A stretch of DNA of 64,000 bases from NCBI GenBank assembly GCA_963678705.1, contig OY783210.1, positions 12,773,331 through 12,837,330 on the forward strand, given 5' to 3'. The notes under the pieces were generated by a model. That model made no database searches, had not been told where the DNA came from, and was given only the letters and a program-made list of their open reading frames with translations. Shown piece by piece: positions 13,120 to 24,745 of this stretch (within the stretch, counting starts at the first letter, position 1; each line of letters starts with the position of its first letter). The DNA comes from Panorpa germanica. Its lineage: Eukaryota > Arthropoda > Insecta > Mecoptera > Panorpidae. The position numbers and the translations under genes were made by a program.

Positions 13120-14330
13120 TATAAATTAATATTTATAAATCGTTAGAAATAATTACAAGCTTATTGATGATTTTCCTTGTAAATATCACTACAGTGTTAA
13201 ATTTTATGTGTAACATAAACAGAAAAAAAATAGTTGAAAATTAAAAAGAAATATTGTCTCTATATTTTTAAATTGACATGTTAGTTTTCTTGTTTTCACT
13301 TTAGGCTGCTTACTTAGGTTCAGTTACTAATAAAGTAAGTTCTATTTTGGCTCATAGTACTTCTTTTATAATCATTAATTATTTTTAATTGACTGAATAA
13401 CCTTTCGACACTAGTTTCGGTTACTAGAAATAAAAAAAACAACATAATATAACAAGTTTATACCTAAAAAAACTCGCTTTCCAAGCAACTATACTTTCCT
13501 AGTAGCATATTCTTCTATCTAGACCGTGTTGTTTCTATTATGTAATATTTTTTAGTTTTCTAATCCAAATGCACTCGCATGCGGTGGATTTCATAGCTAC
13601 GCCACTGGATTATATATATTGTATTTCACTATGCAGAATCTTGCGGTTTTCGTGTACCCATTTATCCGAAATTTGGTTAATAAAGTAAACTAACATCAAC
13701 ATTGTTTGGAAACGAATTTCTAACCGTCATCACTTCCTATTATTATTGCAAATAAACTTGTTAATCTCTTAGCATTCTCTATATACTTATTTTGTTACTA
13801 ATCATTAATATTTATAATGTAATTAATTTTATTGACAAAATGTAATTTATCTCTTACGCGACATAAATAAATAACTCAATCACTATACTATATCCATCCA
13901 TAGTTCGAGTATTCACATACTAACACATTCAGACATTTGACTCTGACTTGTATTCATATACATACATACACCTATAATCCATACATTTACAATTATACTC
14001 GACACACATAACATGGAACGACAACACACTGGTAGACAGAGACATATTACAAGTCAATTCCCTATACACTTTAATGTCTCGTCTATCATTCTATTTTCGC
14101 CTTTGATCCATCTCATAGTACAGTTTATATCTCTCCTTGGGGTTTTCCGACCCCTCCCTCCTTCCACCCAACCCCCACCCTTCTTTCTCTTGTAGCACCA
14201 TTGTAAGTCCCATGTCACCCACCCTACATACAAAATATATTTGATACATATAGAAATTTCTGGAACTCATGATGTTGAAGTTCAATAGTTTTGATTTTTG
14301 AACGCTTTAGAAAAAATTAGTAAAATTCTT
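13120..14330. other. AT-rich DNA, no gene
   Basis: A pyrimidine-rich stretch at 14140-14195 (CCTCCCTCCTTCCACCC) gives spurious frames on both strands. Nothing else stands out. Confidence 0.5.
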
Positions 14331-14332
14331 GG

Positions 14333-14671
14333 CAGGGGGTGGCAGGCAGAGCAACCGCCCAGTGCCTCGCTCTTGTAGGGCATCGCATTCTCGCGCAACA
14401 CCCCAAAACAATTATTCAAAAATTTATTACTATATATGTATTTAAATCTCGCGCCTTGCTCTTTAGAAATTCCACTAGAATCACTGCTATATCTTTTAAG
14501 ACATTCATGTACCTTAGTTTATCATTATTAATATTTGTAATCTTTGTGCTTGTTAACTTTTATAAAACTTCCAATATAAAATTTTATTTCTCGTCAATTA
14601 CCATAAAAAATACTTACTTACAATTTACATAAATTATACAAAGAGCCTCGCAATGGCTAAGGCCGCCCCTG
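14333..14671 (+). mobile_element. family B element, hAT-like MITE, copy 1
   Basis: 339 bp bounded by CAGGGGGTGGCAGGCAGAGC and, read inward from the right, CAGGGGCGGCCTTAGCC. The interior has CAGTGCCTCGCTCTTGTAGG and TAAGACATTCATGTACCTTA. CAGGGGCGG-type ends occur in insect hAT elements, but the flanking 8-mers do not match, so no target duplication is claimed. Confidence 0.7.
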
Positions 14672-14760
14672 CTCAAGGCATAATTTTACGTAACGAAACT
14701 TATAAATATTTTACGTAATATATCTGTGCTAAGATTTTTGAGTATTGAATGTACCTTATA

Positions 14761-15027
14761 CCCACTAAACACAATTATGTATGTCAGGTTTATTTAATAA
14801 AAAAAAAGTTTAACTTTTAACATAACAGTTACATACATGTTACATAACAGAAGCTACCTTCCAACAAAAATGCATGTGCTCTATCTAATGTTACGTATTA
14901 AATTTACATAACAGTAAAAAAATTAATATCTTCTACATTTATTTAATCAATATGTTACCATAAACGTAACGTAAGGTAAAAAATATTGCGTTATGTAATA
15001 CATCAGTTAACGTTTTGTGTTTAGCGG
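14761..15027. mobile_element. family C MITE, near-complete copy
   Basis: About 267 bp between TA dinucleotides with inverted ends CCCACTAAACACAA and TTTTGTGTTTAGCGG. The interior is rich in ACGTAAC/GTTACGT words. No coding capacity. Confidence 0.7.
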
Positions 15028-15383
15028 TTAAATCTGGACACCATAAAGCTTACCAACATAATATGAGATCGTAGGTAATAAGGGTAATATCGTACATGAG
15101 GTAATGTTAAAAAAAATTGTAATAATATACTACGTTTGCAAATATTAAACACAATTTATTTATTTCATTAAAATAACGTTTTCATCTACATAATGTTACG
15201 TTAAACTGTATGTAACGAATCACTATTTCAGAATAAAATTAAAATCAATAAAGAGGTTGTACTTCTCACGTGGCTCATTGTTTAAAACACGTGCAATCTC
15301 TACTAGTTCATATTTATTTTTAAATAATTAATATTTTTCTGTAATTCTGATTGTATGTTCTCGAAATAGATTTCATATCTCTT

Positions 15384-15427
15384 CAGATGGAAACAGTGAT
15401 GTAGGCGGGGGCGGGGTTTTCCATCTG
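15384..15427. promoter_or_regulatory. GC box in the loop of a short inverted repeat
   Basis: CAGATGGAAA and TTTCCATCTG flank GGCGGGGGCGGGG, a strong Sp1/KLF-type GC box, unusual in this AT-rich background. No transcript evidence. Confidence 0.3.
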
Positions 15428-16378
15428 TCGCCCACAATCACCAGGTTTTCTCATACCTGTCATTTACATTGACTAGTACTTAAAGAATTGGTTACTAGAC
15501 CACTTGACGTTTTCTTATGACGTATTTTGTCTGAACAGTAACATTATATTTATAGATTCTGCACTAAATCGCAAGAGCTAGTAACGAATTTGAAGTAGGT
15601 ATTTTAGGCACGCTAAATTTTGTATGCAGCACATAGTTTCTTTGAAAAAATGGAACAAGGAAAGATAGAAAGTTGAAATTTGGGTTGTGTATTGAGATTT
15701 TAATTGTGCACATTTAACAATAATGAAAAATCTAAAATTTTATTTTAAAATAATTGATCATTTGACGTTCCTATAGCTAAGAGTTTTACTGAAATTGAAA
15801 TACAGACATGGATCACAAGCCCATTGGTAACGGTGTTGATAATGTGGGGTTTTTAACGTTGATATCTAAGTACAACCCAATATTTTCCAGGCTATATGCA
15901 AAATGTATTTATACAGAAATTGTCAACAGGCCAACGTTAAATAAGATTTATCTAACATAACAAAAGTTTCCTTTTACGTGAATTGTTATACCTAATTTGT
16001 GATCTCTTTTAGTACTCCTTGAAAAACAATTCTACTCGTTTGCGCATTAGTATTCGCATAAAACTTCTTGAGAGTTCTTTTTGAGAATTGTAGTCTTTTA
16101 CAATACCTATAAAATCAATGCCTTTTGATTCAAACAATACTAGATATTACTTAAGTAAAATATTATATAATGATTGTAAGGTATCATTTGATTTTTTGTG
16201 TTCTGCGGGTTGCTTTCTATACTTATATCATCTTCTTCTTGAATGCCATCATTAATTTTTGTGCCAGAACATTATTATTGCTTTCAAACTTCAAAGATAC
16301 AAAACATGTGTTTATTTGAAATTGTCTGCGGTATTCAAAACATCGTTATTTCTTCGTTCCCAATCTATTCAGTTCTCC

Positions 16379-16686
16379 AGCTCCATCGACTACGAAGCGT
16401 TGTCCCATTTTCTTCCTCCAGCCATTGAATACGATAATGGAATGTGGGATTTGTCGTATTTGATGGATAAATCAGTCGTATCATGTATCATCACAGCGCG
16501 CCAAGCAAGCTCAGATACAAAGCTGCTGTCTCCAGAGATATCAACCATCGCAAAGAACGGCATTGGAACTAGCAACAATGATCAAAGAACGTTGTTACGG
16601 CGTGTCGTTCATTATATTTATAATCGTTATGTTAACGAGAGACGTTTATATTCGTTTCCCTCAAGTGTAGGACTTAGCAAATGTTA
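16379..16686 (+). other. unassigned codon-like block, possible exon or gene relic
   Basis: A frame running from a stop near 16251 to TAG at 16684-16686 stays open for more than 140 codons, unusually long for this AT content. Its first in-frame ATG is only at about 16439. A pyrimidine-rich CCCAATCTATTCAG and TTCTCCAG could be acceptors just before 16381. The peptide includes IEYDNGMWDLSYLMDKSVVS and ends VGLSKC; I recognise no domain. GC is raised from about 16380 to 16660. It may be an exon of an unknown gene, a decayed gene, or chance. Confidence 0.25.
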
Positions 16687-17867
16687 GGTAAACACAAAGA
16701 CAAAGCTAAGCTTTTGTTTCTGGATGGCAGTTTCCTTCATTCAAAGAATAACTTGTGACGTAGATTATGTAACAATTGTTCAATACTATTAACTTTCAGT
16801 ATCAAATTATTATATACTATTACATGTAAAAGGGAATGGTGCTAAAAGTTCTTGGAGTAACTGTACTTCTCACTTGTATCAAAGATAAAATTTGATTTTT
16901 TTGGTTAGACACAATATATAAAAATTGATGTATTGATTTATCCATATTTATTTTGAGATGTTTACGTTGTTACTCTTTTAATTGTTATTTAACGGCGGGC
17001 ATTTTCCAAAACTAATGCAGGCCTACTATTTTTTGGCGCCAGTTTAGGAACACAACTCAATAAAGCCCCAGTTAATTAAATAAATTAAGGCAAAGCTGCA
17101 GTTTTTTAGAGTGCTCTTTGTTCTCCTACTTGATACTTGTGTTCAACCACTTGTGATCTTATGTGGTTCCAAACATAAAGCGAAAAATTGCGATTTAAGG
17201 AGTTTGACAAATTTTGAAAGAGTGTAAATAAACTAGATCACCAATGAAATACAGGACAACAGAAGAATGTGTGTTGAAAAATAAATTGAATTTAAAAAAA
17301 AGTTTCCCAAGTCACTGATATGTGCCTATCCTTTGTTCTTTCACTATGGAACAATAAATTGCCAATGTCAAAATTTTAAAAAACTTTTGAAGTGAAGATC
17401 CAAATCCATTTCTTTGAAAACGAAGAAAATTTGCTATTGTGCATATTGTATTCTTCATTAAATTTAATTTTCAAGTTTTTTCAAAAATATACTGCAAGCC
17501 ATTGTTTGGTGTCAATTTAAATAGCAAAATTGGTAATGCAACAATTCTAATAATCCTATTACTCTCGCTTGGAAGCATTTTCAAATTCTATTTAAGAGCA
17601 ATTTTTTAAAAAGTAAAAAGAAACATAATACACCATTTTTAGTATACAACTTTCTTTAAATATCATTTACTAATCCAATCAATTGATCATATTTTGTGAT
17701 TAACAAACATAAACTAAAATTTTCTTCGCTACTGCATAAGTTTTCAAACAAATGTTGTATTTTGTTCTTAATTGTATACAAATATAATCTCTAGAACATA
17801 TTGGTAGTACAATAGTACATGTATACACCAACACCCACTACGGGTATGTGTGTGTGCTACTAGTCTA

Positions 17868-17887
17868 TGTGTGTGTGTGTGTGTGTG
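17868..17887. repeat. (TG)10 microsatellite
   Basis: TG dinucleotide run immediately before the CpG-rich island. Confidence 0.9.
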
Positions 17888-18090
17888 AACCGGGTCGGTT
17901 GGTCCGCGTGTCGCATATTCCCCGTGGAGCTATGTATCAATTAGGACCATTTCTACGCTCGCCGCACATAAAGCAAACCGTGAAACAGTCGGGTAGGAGT
18001 ACGGTGAGATGTGGTGCGGTGGGTTCTAGCTTTTCCCTTTCCGGTTTCCCTCCCACCACTCTACGAAGGACATCGGGCGAATCGAGAATG
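17888..18090. promoter_or_regulatory. CpG-rich island of unknown role
   Basis: About 200 bp far richer in G+C and CpG than its surroundings (for example CGGGTCGGTTGGTCCGCGTG and CTACGCTCGCCGCAC). One + strand frame stays open across it, but it starts in the TG microsatellite and shows no recognisable domain. A promoter, a 5' UTR exon or a conserved regulatory element are all possible. No core promoter signals were convincing. Confidence 0.3.
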
Positions 18091-18817
18091 AAACACCACT
18101 AGCAAAACGCTCTGTTAAATTCACGTTATATTTGCATCAGTAACTTTAATCCACGCGTCAAAAATTGGAACTTAAAACACATGAACATGTATGTATGTCA
18201 ACATATATAGCAATATATAAATGTAAATATTTGAAATATATTTTGATAAATATTATTTATGAAATTGTACACTTATCTTCTTACAAATAAACCAGTTATA
18301 AAATATATACGAGATATAAACTGATAATAAACGTACGGGCTTTATACCTGGTATAATTTTATAACAGGTTTATTTATAAGGCGGTTACAGTTTTTGGTAT
18401 AATGAAGAGATAAGATAAAGAATCTATATTAAGGATCAGACTCACTGTTGCCACTTTCTCTAGAGCACCGGTTTTATATATCATTATGAATGTGTTATGC
18501 CAATCACTCACGATCCTGCCACCTTGCTAAACCTCTGAAAGATCTATTCTTTTAATTAACATTAAAATGTTTAAAATTTTTGCTAATGGGTGTAACACAT
18601 TGTGACGATTTTATGACAGACGATTTTTCTGATACCCTTACTTCCTAAATTACTCAAAGCTATCAGACAACATTAAATAAAGTGCTAAATTCATTCCATA
18701 TCTTGGAATCGTGAGCGGGTATAAGTATCATAATTTAATAGATATAAGTCTTTAAAAAATTGCCTTGTGTTTTGTCACAGTATATACATATCACGTACCG
18801 ATACAACAGTACGCCAA

Positions 18818-18902
18818 GTCAAACTTGTGTACTGTAGGATGTATTGGAGTTGTTTTGCATTTATGATGAGAGCAAACTTTAATTTTTATCAATATACCTA
18901 GA
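18818..18902 (+). repeat. dispersed repeat pair, copy 1
   Basis: TGTATTGGAGTTGTTTTGCA then ATGATGAGAGC and TTTATCAATATACC match 28285-28370 in the same order and orientation. Too short to classify. Confidence 0.55.
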
Positions 18903-19054
18903 GACTATTGCATTCTCTTTGATATATCTTCCAGTGTATTCGTTTGGTTAAAATTCGCTGATATACGCTTCCAGTATGAGACATACGTAAAGCGTAGTAG
19001 CACGTATACGTCCGGTCAAAGTGTGCGACAGGTCTTAAGAAACATAGTCACTAA

Positions 19055-19294
19055 TTAAAACAATGGTCGTCTTCGTTTTTTGATATTGCAGTAACCTATT
19101 GCAACAAACTATTTGCAGTTGATTGCTTGAGAATCGTTCAATGTACAGATTTAACTGTATCGGAAGGAGCTCACAGAAGGGTTGCTCAGTCTTTACTCGC
19201 CCAATACTCTCCCAATGATGAGAGAGGGGTTATTGTATACGATACACTGTACATTACTCGAAACAGTTACATAATAGATCCGAGCAGCTTTTAA
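19055..19294 (+). other. unassigned ATG-less open frame in a GC-raised patch
   Basis: A 79-codon + strand frame without ATG, between TAA at 19052 and TAA at 19292. It includes LRIVQCTDLTVSEGAHRR and YSPNDERGVIVYDTLYITR. An acceptor-like TTTTTTGATATTGCAG ends at 19091. No family is recognised and no donor stands out. Kept because the patch is less AT-rich than its neighbours. Confidence 0.2.
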
Positions 19295-19299
19295 AAACT

Positions 19300-21730
19300 A
19301 TTTCAAGCTGGTAACAAAGCAATCGACTGCTGCCTGCCTGCAAACGAGAGAGATAATTTTGTTACTTAAGTTTTATTGTAAAAGTAGATGGTCAAATTGT
19401 CCGCTCAAAGCTATTATCATTAATGGATAGACCCCTATTATAGATCGAAGAAATTAAAAGGGACAATACAACGACTAAGGGAAATCTCGTTAGTTTGCTA
19501 GTTCAATTACAAGTATTTATTTATTAGAACGAAAATACAACAGTGAGGCAAAGTTTTCCTCATGTTAGTAGAAAACGTAACATTGTATATTCATCTAGTT
19601 TTGGTTATTAGTATAATAGATGTATGTTTCTTAAAGACGCTCGCCCATGGTCAAAAAAATTACTATTTCCTTATTATCAATAGATGATTTTATAAAAAAG
19701 ATGTAGTGTATTTTTTTTTAAATCGGATGAGGTATTATTAAAATATCGTGGCGAATAGTTCGAAAAAAGTAGTTTCGAGATAAACGCAGAAAAAGAAAGT
19801 ATTGTATAAACACATAATCAATATAATAACTCAAGTAATGTTCAGAATATTGCCTGGGTAAACTTTAAAACATAGTTAATAATCTAAGCTAAAAAGATTA
19901 GTTTCTATGAAAATCTCAGAGTAGGCAGACCCCATAGAAATTTTCAGAGTAAAACTAATTTTTTAGATTTTATTTAACATTAGTTGTCTTAACTATCTTG
20001 GCTACTATGTCGACACATATTTTATTAATAAAACTTATAATTTATAGAATATTTTTAAGAGTTTTTATTTTATAAAACTTTGAAAAGAAAGTTTTATATC
20101 AAGAATGTACAAGAGCTCTATTTTCCCCCTTTTTCAGTAATGTAATATTGGTAGTAATAATGGACACGTAAAAGCTTTTATAATATGTTCAAGTAAAATA
20201 TGTTGCACTGTACATTATTTTAAGAGTAGTTCTTGCATTTACGTGCTACATATTATACACTCGTGCAAGTAGACTGATTGTACGAGTATGTGTTCCTTGT
20301 ACTGCAGCAACATACAAACACTGGTAAATATTCTCTGCTATTTTTAAATTTGCAGAGTTCATAATCGATAACTGTCATTGATTATGAAAAAATATTGATC
20401 TCTGCTCGACATTATATGTCGGAATTATTCTCATCAAATGTCAAAATGATTTCCGTCAAATGTCACTTATTTATTTACATAAAAGTTACGTCACTTTAGA
20501 ACGTGTATGTTAAGGAATATGATGGACATTTATTATTCTATTCGAATGTACAAACGTATACAATTACAAGCATTTAATTTTTATTTATTAATGCTAAAAT
20601 TCGCACTTTCGCAAGTTGATTACTCTCAGTATAAGATGTTATCCTTGAGTGAGACATATTCTTACAGAGCTAGCAGAGCGTTGATATTTTTCATTTATTC
20701 TAATTAGTTTTTATTTTAAATGATTATAACAATGATTCCAAACTATTTCATTCTAAAATCATTTTATTAGCAAACAACACTGTTTAATAATAAAATAGGA
20801 ATTTTAAGGACCGTTCTAAATAAGGATTTTTAGGAAATTCTAATTACAATGATCATATATCTTATATTACATTTATTCTATCTATTTTATTGATTTAATT
20901 ATTCTGATGAATTGTATTTTGATTCTTTTGTGTTCCAAATGGTTGCGCAATAAGTTTAACATGCTACCAATTTTTTTAAAATCTTGTAAGTAAGTTTATG
21001 TGGTATAATGTTTATCAAGGTTATTTTCAATTATTGTTCTTAACGGTTCTAAATATATTTTGTCTGTATGTTTTGTTTGTTATTTTTTCTTGCTCTAGTG
21101 TCAAATCAATTACTAGCCTTACTATTATAATCCAATAATTTTTTTTTATTTATAATTTACTGTGCTCCTTAGGACCTTAGTCCTTTTTCGCTCTTACACT
21201 ATCAATATCTACAAAACATTACAATAATATCTTAAACTATAAATCTCGCCACTCTCAATCCAATATTATTGTATTCGTTTTGATGAATTAAAAAATAAAC
21301 AATATTATAAATACCAGTTTTATATTCTTAATTTTTTAGTTATGGGAGTAGGAATTATGTAGCATTCATGATATTTATGGGAGAGTTGTAGGAAGTTCTA
21401 GGAAGCCATTCAAAATTATTCAATACTTACAAGTGCTTGTACATGCTCTATACATTTTAGTTTACCCTTCCTATATAAGATACTCAAAAATGAGATGAAC
21501 CTCTTCAACTGCTGTTTAAGATTCACTGGTATTACAATTTCATATATTACTACTATTCTAAAAGGAAGCGAGCGACAATGCAAACATTTTTATAATAATA
21601 ATTTGTTTCTTTTTATAAAATGCATTCATACGTTCTAGCAAAATACGATTTATTGTTACTTTTCTATGTGAAGAAATACATTATAAATAATGTTATAAGT
21701 TTTATTGCAGTATATTCAAAGATGTGTCGT
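19300..21730. other. AT-rich DNA, no gene
   Basis: Apart from the inverted repeat at 19881-19977 I see no feature, repeat partner or plausible exon. Confidence 0.5.
19881..19977. repeat. interrupted inverted repeat
   Basis: Left arm AATCTAA...AAAAAGATTAGTTT and right arm AAACTAATTTTTTAGATT. Between them are two near-direct copies of CTATGAAAATCTCAGAGTA / ATAGAAATTTTCAGAGTA. The origin is unclear. Confidence 0.5.
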
Positions 21731-21732
21731 GC

Positions 21733-22104
21733 CAGTGACGTACTGGGATGTTATTTGGGTATTGGTACACTACATTTATTATTTTAAGTGTTTATTTTAT
21801 TTTATAAAGACTAGACAGAGACAATAACTGAGCGCGGCTTTCTGATATCAAGATGCTTTTCGAAAATAACATATTTATACTGTTTATCATTGATATCGTG
21901 TTGTAAACCGTAGTCTCCTGTCTTGCATCTCACTTCTCTCCTCTTCCACGTTTTATACGATAAATTTAATGCGTACGTACCTGCGAACTCTAGCCTTTAT
22001 TCGCGAAGCGGTAGAATCGTGTAATTTATTCAAATAATTCACTGGGTGATATCAAACTGCATTACTTCAATGTAACACTTCCTTTTTGTATTCCTACGCC
22101 ACTG
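21733..22104. mobile_element. candidate MITE with CAGTGRCGTA ends
   Basis: Left end CAGTGACGTACTGGGATG, right end GTATTCCTACGCCACTG; the inverted match is CAGTG-CGTA plus a few bases. No target duplication was found. CAGTGGCGTA-type ends are common to several insect DNA transposons. Confidence 0.4.
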
Positions 22105-22877
22105 AAGCTAACTACTTTAATATTTATAGTGATGTTTTTAGAAATGGAAATAATAAATATGGAGACAGTAACATATAACAGAATGTGAATTTAACCATAA
22201 CTATGCAGTTGACAAATGCTCTACAGTTCATAAATCATCCACCAGGGTTCGGTATGGTCCCTAGCTGCGACAAGTCAAGTTGTCAGAAAATTTAGAAAAT
22301 ACAAAACTTCATTCATTCATTCAACTCCTTCCGACTTCGTTTCATAAAATAATATTTGTTTATTTAATAAAAAAAAAAAGAAAAATTATCAATTGATATT
22401 TTCACAATATTTTCCGTGTTTGATTGTAACATATGATCTTTTTTATTTGATGAATGACGTCATCAATTTTACAACACTTTTAATCTGTGTTTGTATACGA
22501 TATTTCTCTTTTTTTAATAAATGCTTTCGTATCAATCAAATTCTCGTCTGAATTAAATACTGGATTGATTGCGTTACTGTAAAAATGGGGATTATTATTA
22601 AAAAATGTGTCAAATTTATTTAGTGTTCAATTTTTGATAATTGTGTATTAATACACGACTGACGCATGATACAGATAACACTGTCTGTAGACAATCTCTT
22701 AAAATACTGAATAATTGAAAAATGTTTTGTTGTAAATGTCTATACTCGTATGTTTTCACGTCCGGACAGAACACTCGTGTTCCACCTGTTATGTTCCATG
22801 TATCTTACGACTCTTTCAGGGGGATGGGGGTGTAAAGGTTTTAACTTTTTTTTGTTTATTTATTTACAACATATTCA

Positions 22878-23482
22878 GTTTATTCTGTGAAAATTTGAAG
22901 TCGATTGGAGTAAAACTGTCGGAGATATAGAGTTATAAGTCTTCACCTCTCTGGTGATGCGGTTTCTCACACTTAGCTTTTTCAGAGTCGGTGCCTTGTC
23001 TAGCTCAAAACCTAATAGACCGATTATTTTGAAAATTTGCACACTCTTTCTTTACATAAATGCCTAGGCAACGCTGTCGATTTTTCTATATTTTTTAATT
23101 TTAACGTATTTTAAAATAACAAAGTTTCTAATTTTTTTCATGTAAAATCGTTATTTTGACTTTGTGCTGTAGAAAATTGAAAAATCAATAAAAAAAGAAA
23201 CACTTAGAACAGAAACTTATCAACTAATGAAATCATTTTGGTATTTCGATTTCAGAAAATCTAGTGATGAGTTATGAGTGGCACCGCAATGTTACTTTTT
23301 TTGTGACGTCTGCGGAGATTCGTTGTCAAGTGCTCATTTCTTGATATTTATTTATGAAAATTTCACAAAGTATTCTTCAAATGCCATTTTATCATGTAAT
23401 AATTATAGAAATAATTATAAATTAACTCAGTCTTCAAAAAACATTATCGAAAATATGCTTCATTTTTATCGTTTTGACCTAC
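22878..23482 (+). repeat. family F dispersed repeat, copy 2
   Basis: Counterpart of copy 1 in the opposite orientation, from GTGAAAATTTGAAGTCGATT to about TTTTATCGTTTTGACC. No terminal inverted repeat, poly-A tail or coding domain is evident. It may be part of a larger element. Confidence 0.8.
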
Positions 23483-24347
23483 ACCCCTCGCCCTCCACTT
23501 AAGTCTTCATATTGAGAAGGAGATTAAGGTATCTTGAATGATGAATGTTTCTGTTGAACGTATATTTCAAACTTTCTAACCCATTTCACGCTGACCGTTT
23601 GATTATTGAAACAGTAAGAAAGGGCGAAATTCAAGCGGCATTTATTTAATAAGACATAACAGTAACTTGTAAAATAGTTAAGAAACCTTAAAGTATAAAT
23701 AAATATAAAAATACTAGAGGATTACAAGACCATCAGAACTGCGCACCTTGTGTATATCTGATCAATACGTTTAATACACTAAATTACAGAAATATCACTG
23801 CAGTTTTATTTATTTTAATATTTCCTGTGAGAGTAATTAAGTTGCATATAAAATACAGAGGCTATCTGCACTCCGCTGGAACACCAGTAATAAATATGCA
23901 GATTATAGCATATTCTGTTTAATGAAACTACATAAATCACGACAGTAAATTTAATATTGAAAGTTTCTACTCCTGAGATATTGCATATAAATAATTCAAT
24001 ATTTCAATATCAATAAAATAGATAATATATAAAAATCTTTTTCATAAAATATCGAGTATATATATCATACTCTTTCATACTTTTATTTCGTTCAATAACT
24101 CTATCTCTTTTTAACACCAATGTATTATACTTTCTGGTTGCTTTATAATAGTGCAGTGTAGCTATAGGTTTATAGACATATATTAAAGTAAAATATATTT
24201 TTTTGAAATATGACTTTAAATCTGTCATGTGAATAGTTTAATATGCTGGTTGCTGCTTGCTGCTTACTGGTTCAAGACTTCATTCCATACGTTACATATT
24301 TTTCAATATTTGTAGCACTGGGAAAATGTTGATAAGTCCACGTTATT

Positions 24348-24373
24348 ACACATGGAAATGCATTTCCATGTGT
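24348..24373. repeat. 26-bp perfect palindrome
   Basis: The half-site ACACATGGAAATG is followed directly by its exact reverse complement with no spacer. It could extrude as a cruciform or form a dyad binding site. Its origin is unknown. Confidence 0.9.
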
Positions 24374-24645
24374 TGTGCGATTTGTATGCACGCTTCACTG
24401 ACTTAAATCTAATAAATTCATTCTTTGGATACCGCACTAACGCTGACTTATTGTTGTTTCTTAAGTAATTAGGTATATTTATTTTTAAAAAGTTGTGAGG
24501 AACAACTGTATACAAAATAAAATACAAGTCTATCTGGTTCATTTATGCTGATTTTATCAACCATATTTATACATTCCAACACCATGTATGTTTCATTAAA
24601 TTATATAAATAAAATATGAATTAGTTACGTATATTTTATAATATA

Positions 24646-24745
24646 TGAGGGGTCATTCATAAATTACGAAACACGATAGGAGATAACGGGGAGGGGATAC
24701 TAAGAAGCGTTGTGACGTCACAAGCAGCATAAAATATATATAAAA
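24646..24745. repeat. family H repeat fragment
   Basis: GGGGTCATTCATAAATTACG through CGTTGTGACGTCACAAGCAG. From memory this wording recurs in repeats of many insect genomes. It shares the TTGTGACGTCACA core and ATTACG words with 33360-33575 and 56920-57045. Confidence 0.45.

Noticed and set aside
11208..13609. CCAGTGGCGTA and its inverse 2.4 kb apart, as the ends of one transposon
   Set aside because: Only about 11 bp match, the flanks show no target duplication and there is no transposase between them. They are more likely ends of two separate decayed elements.
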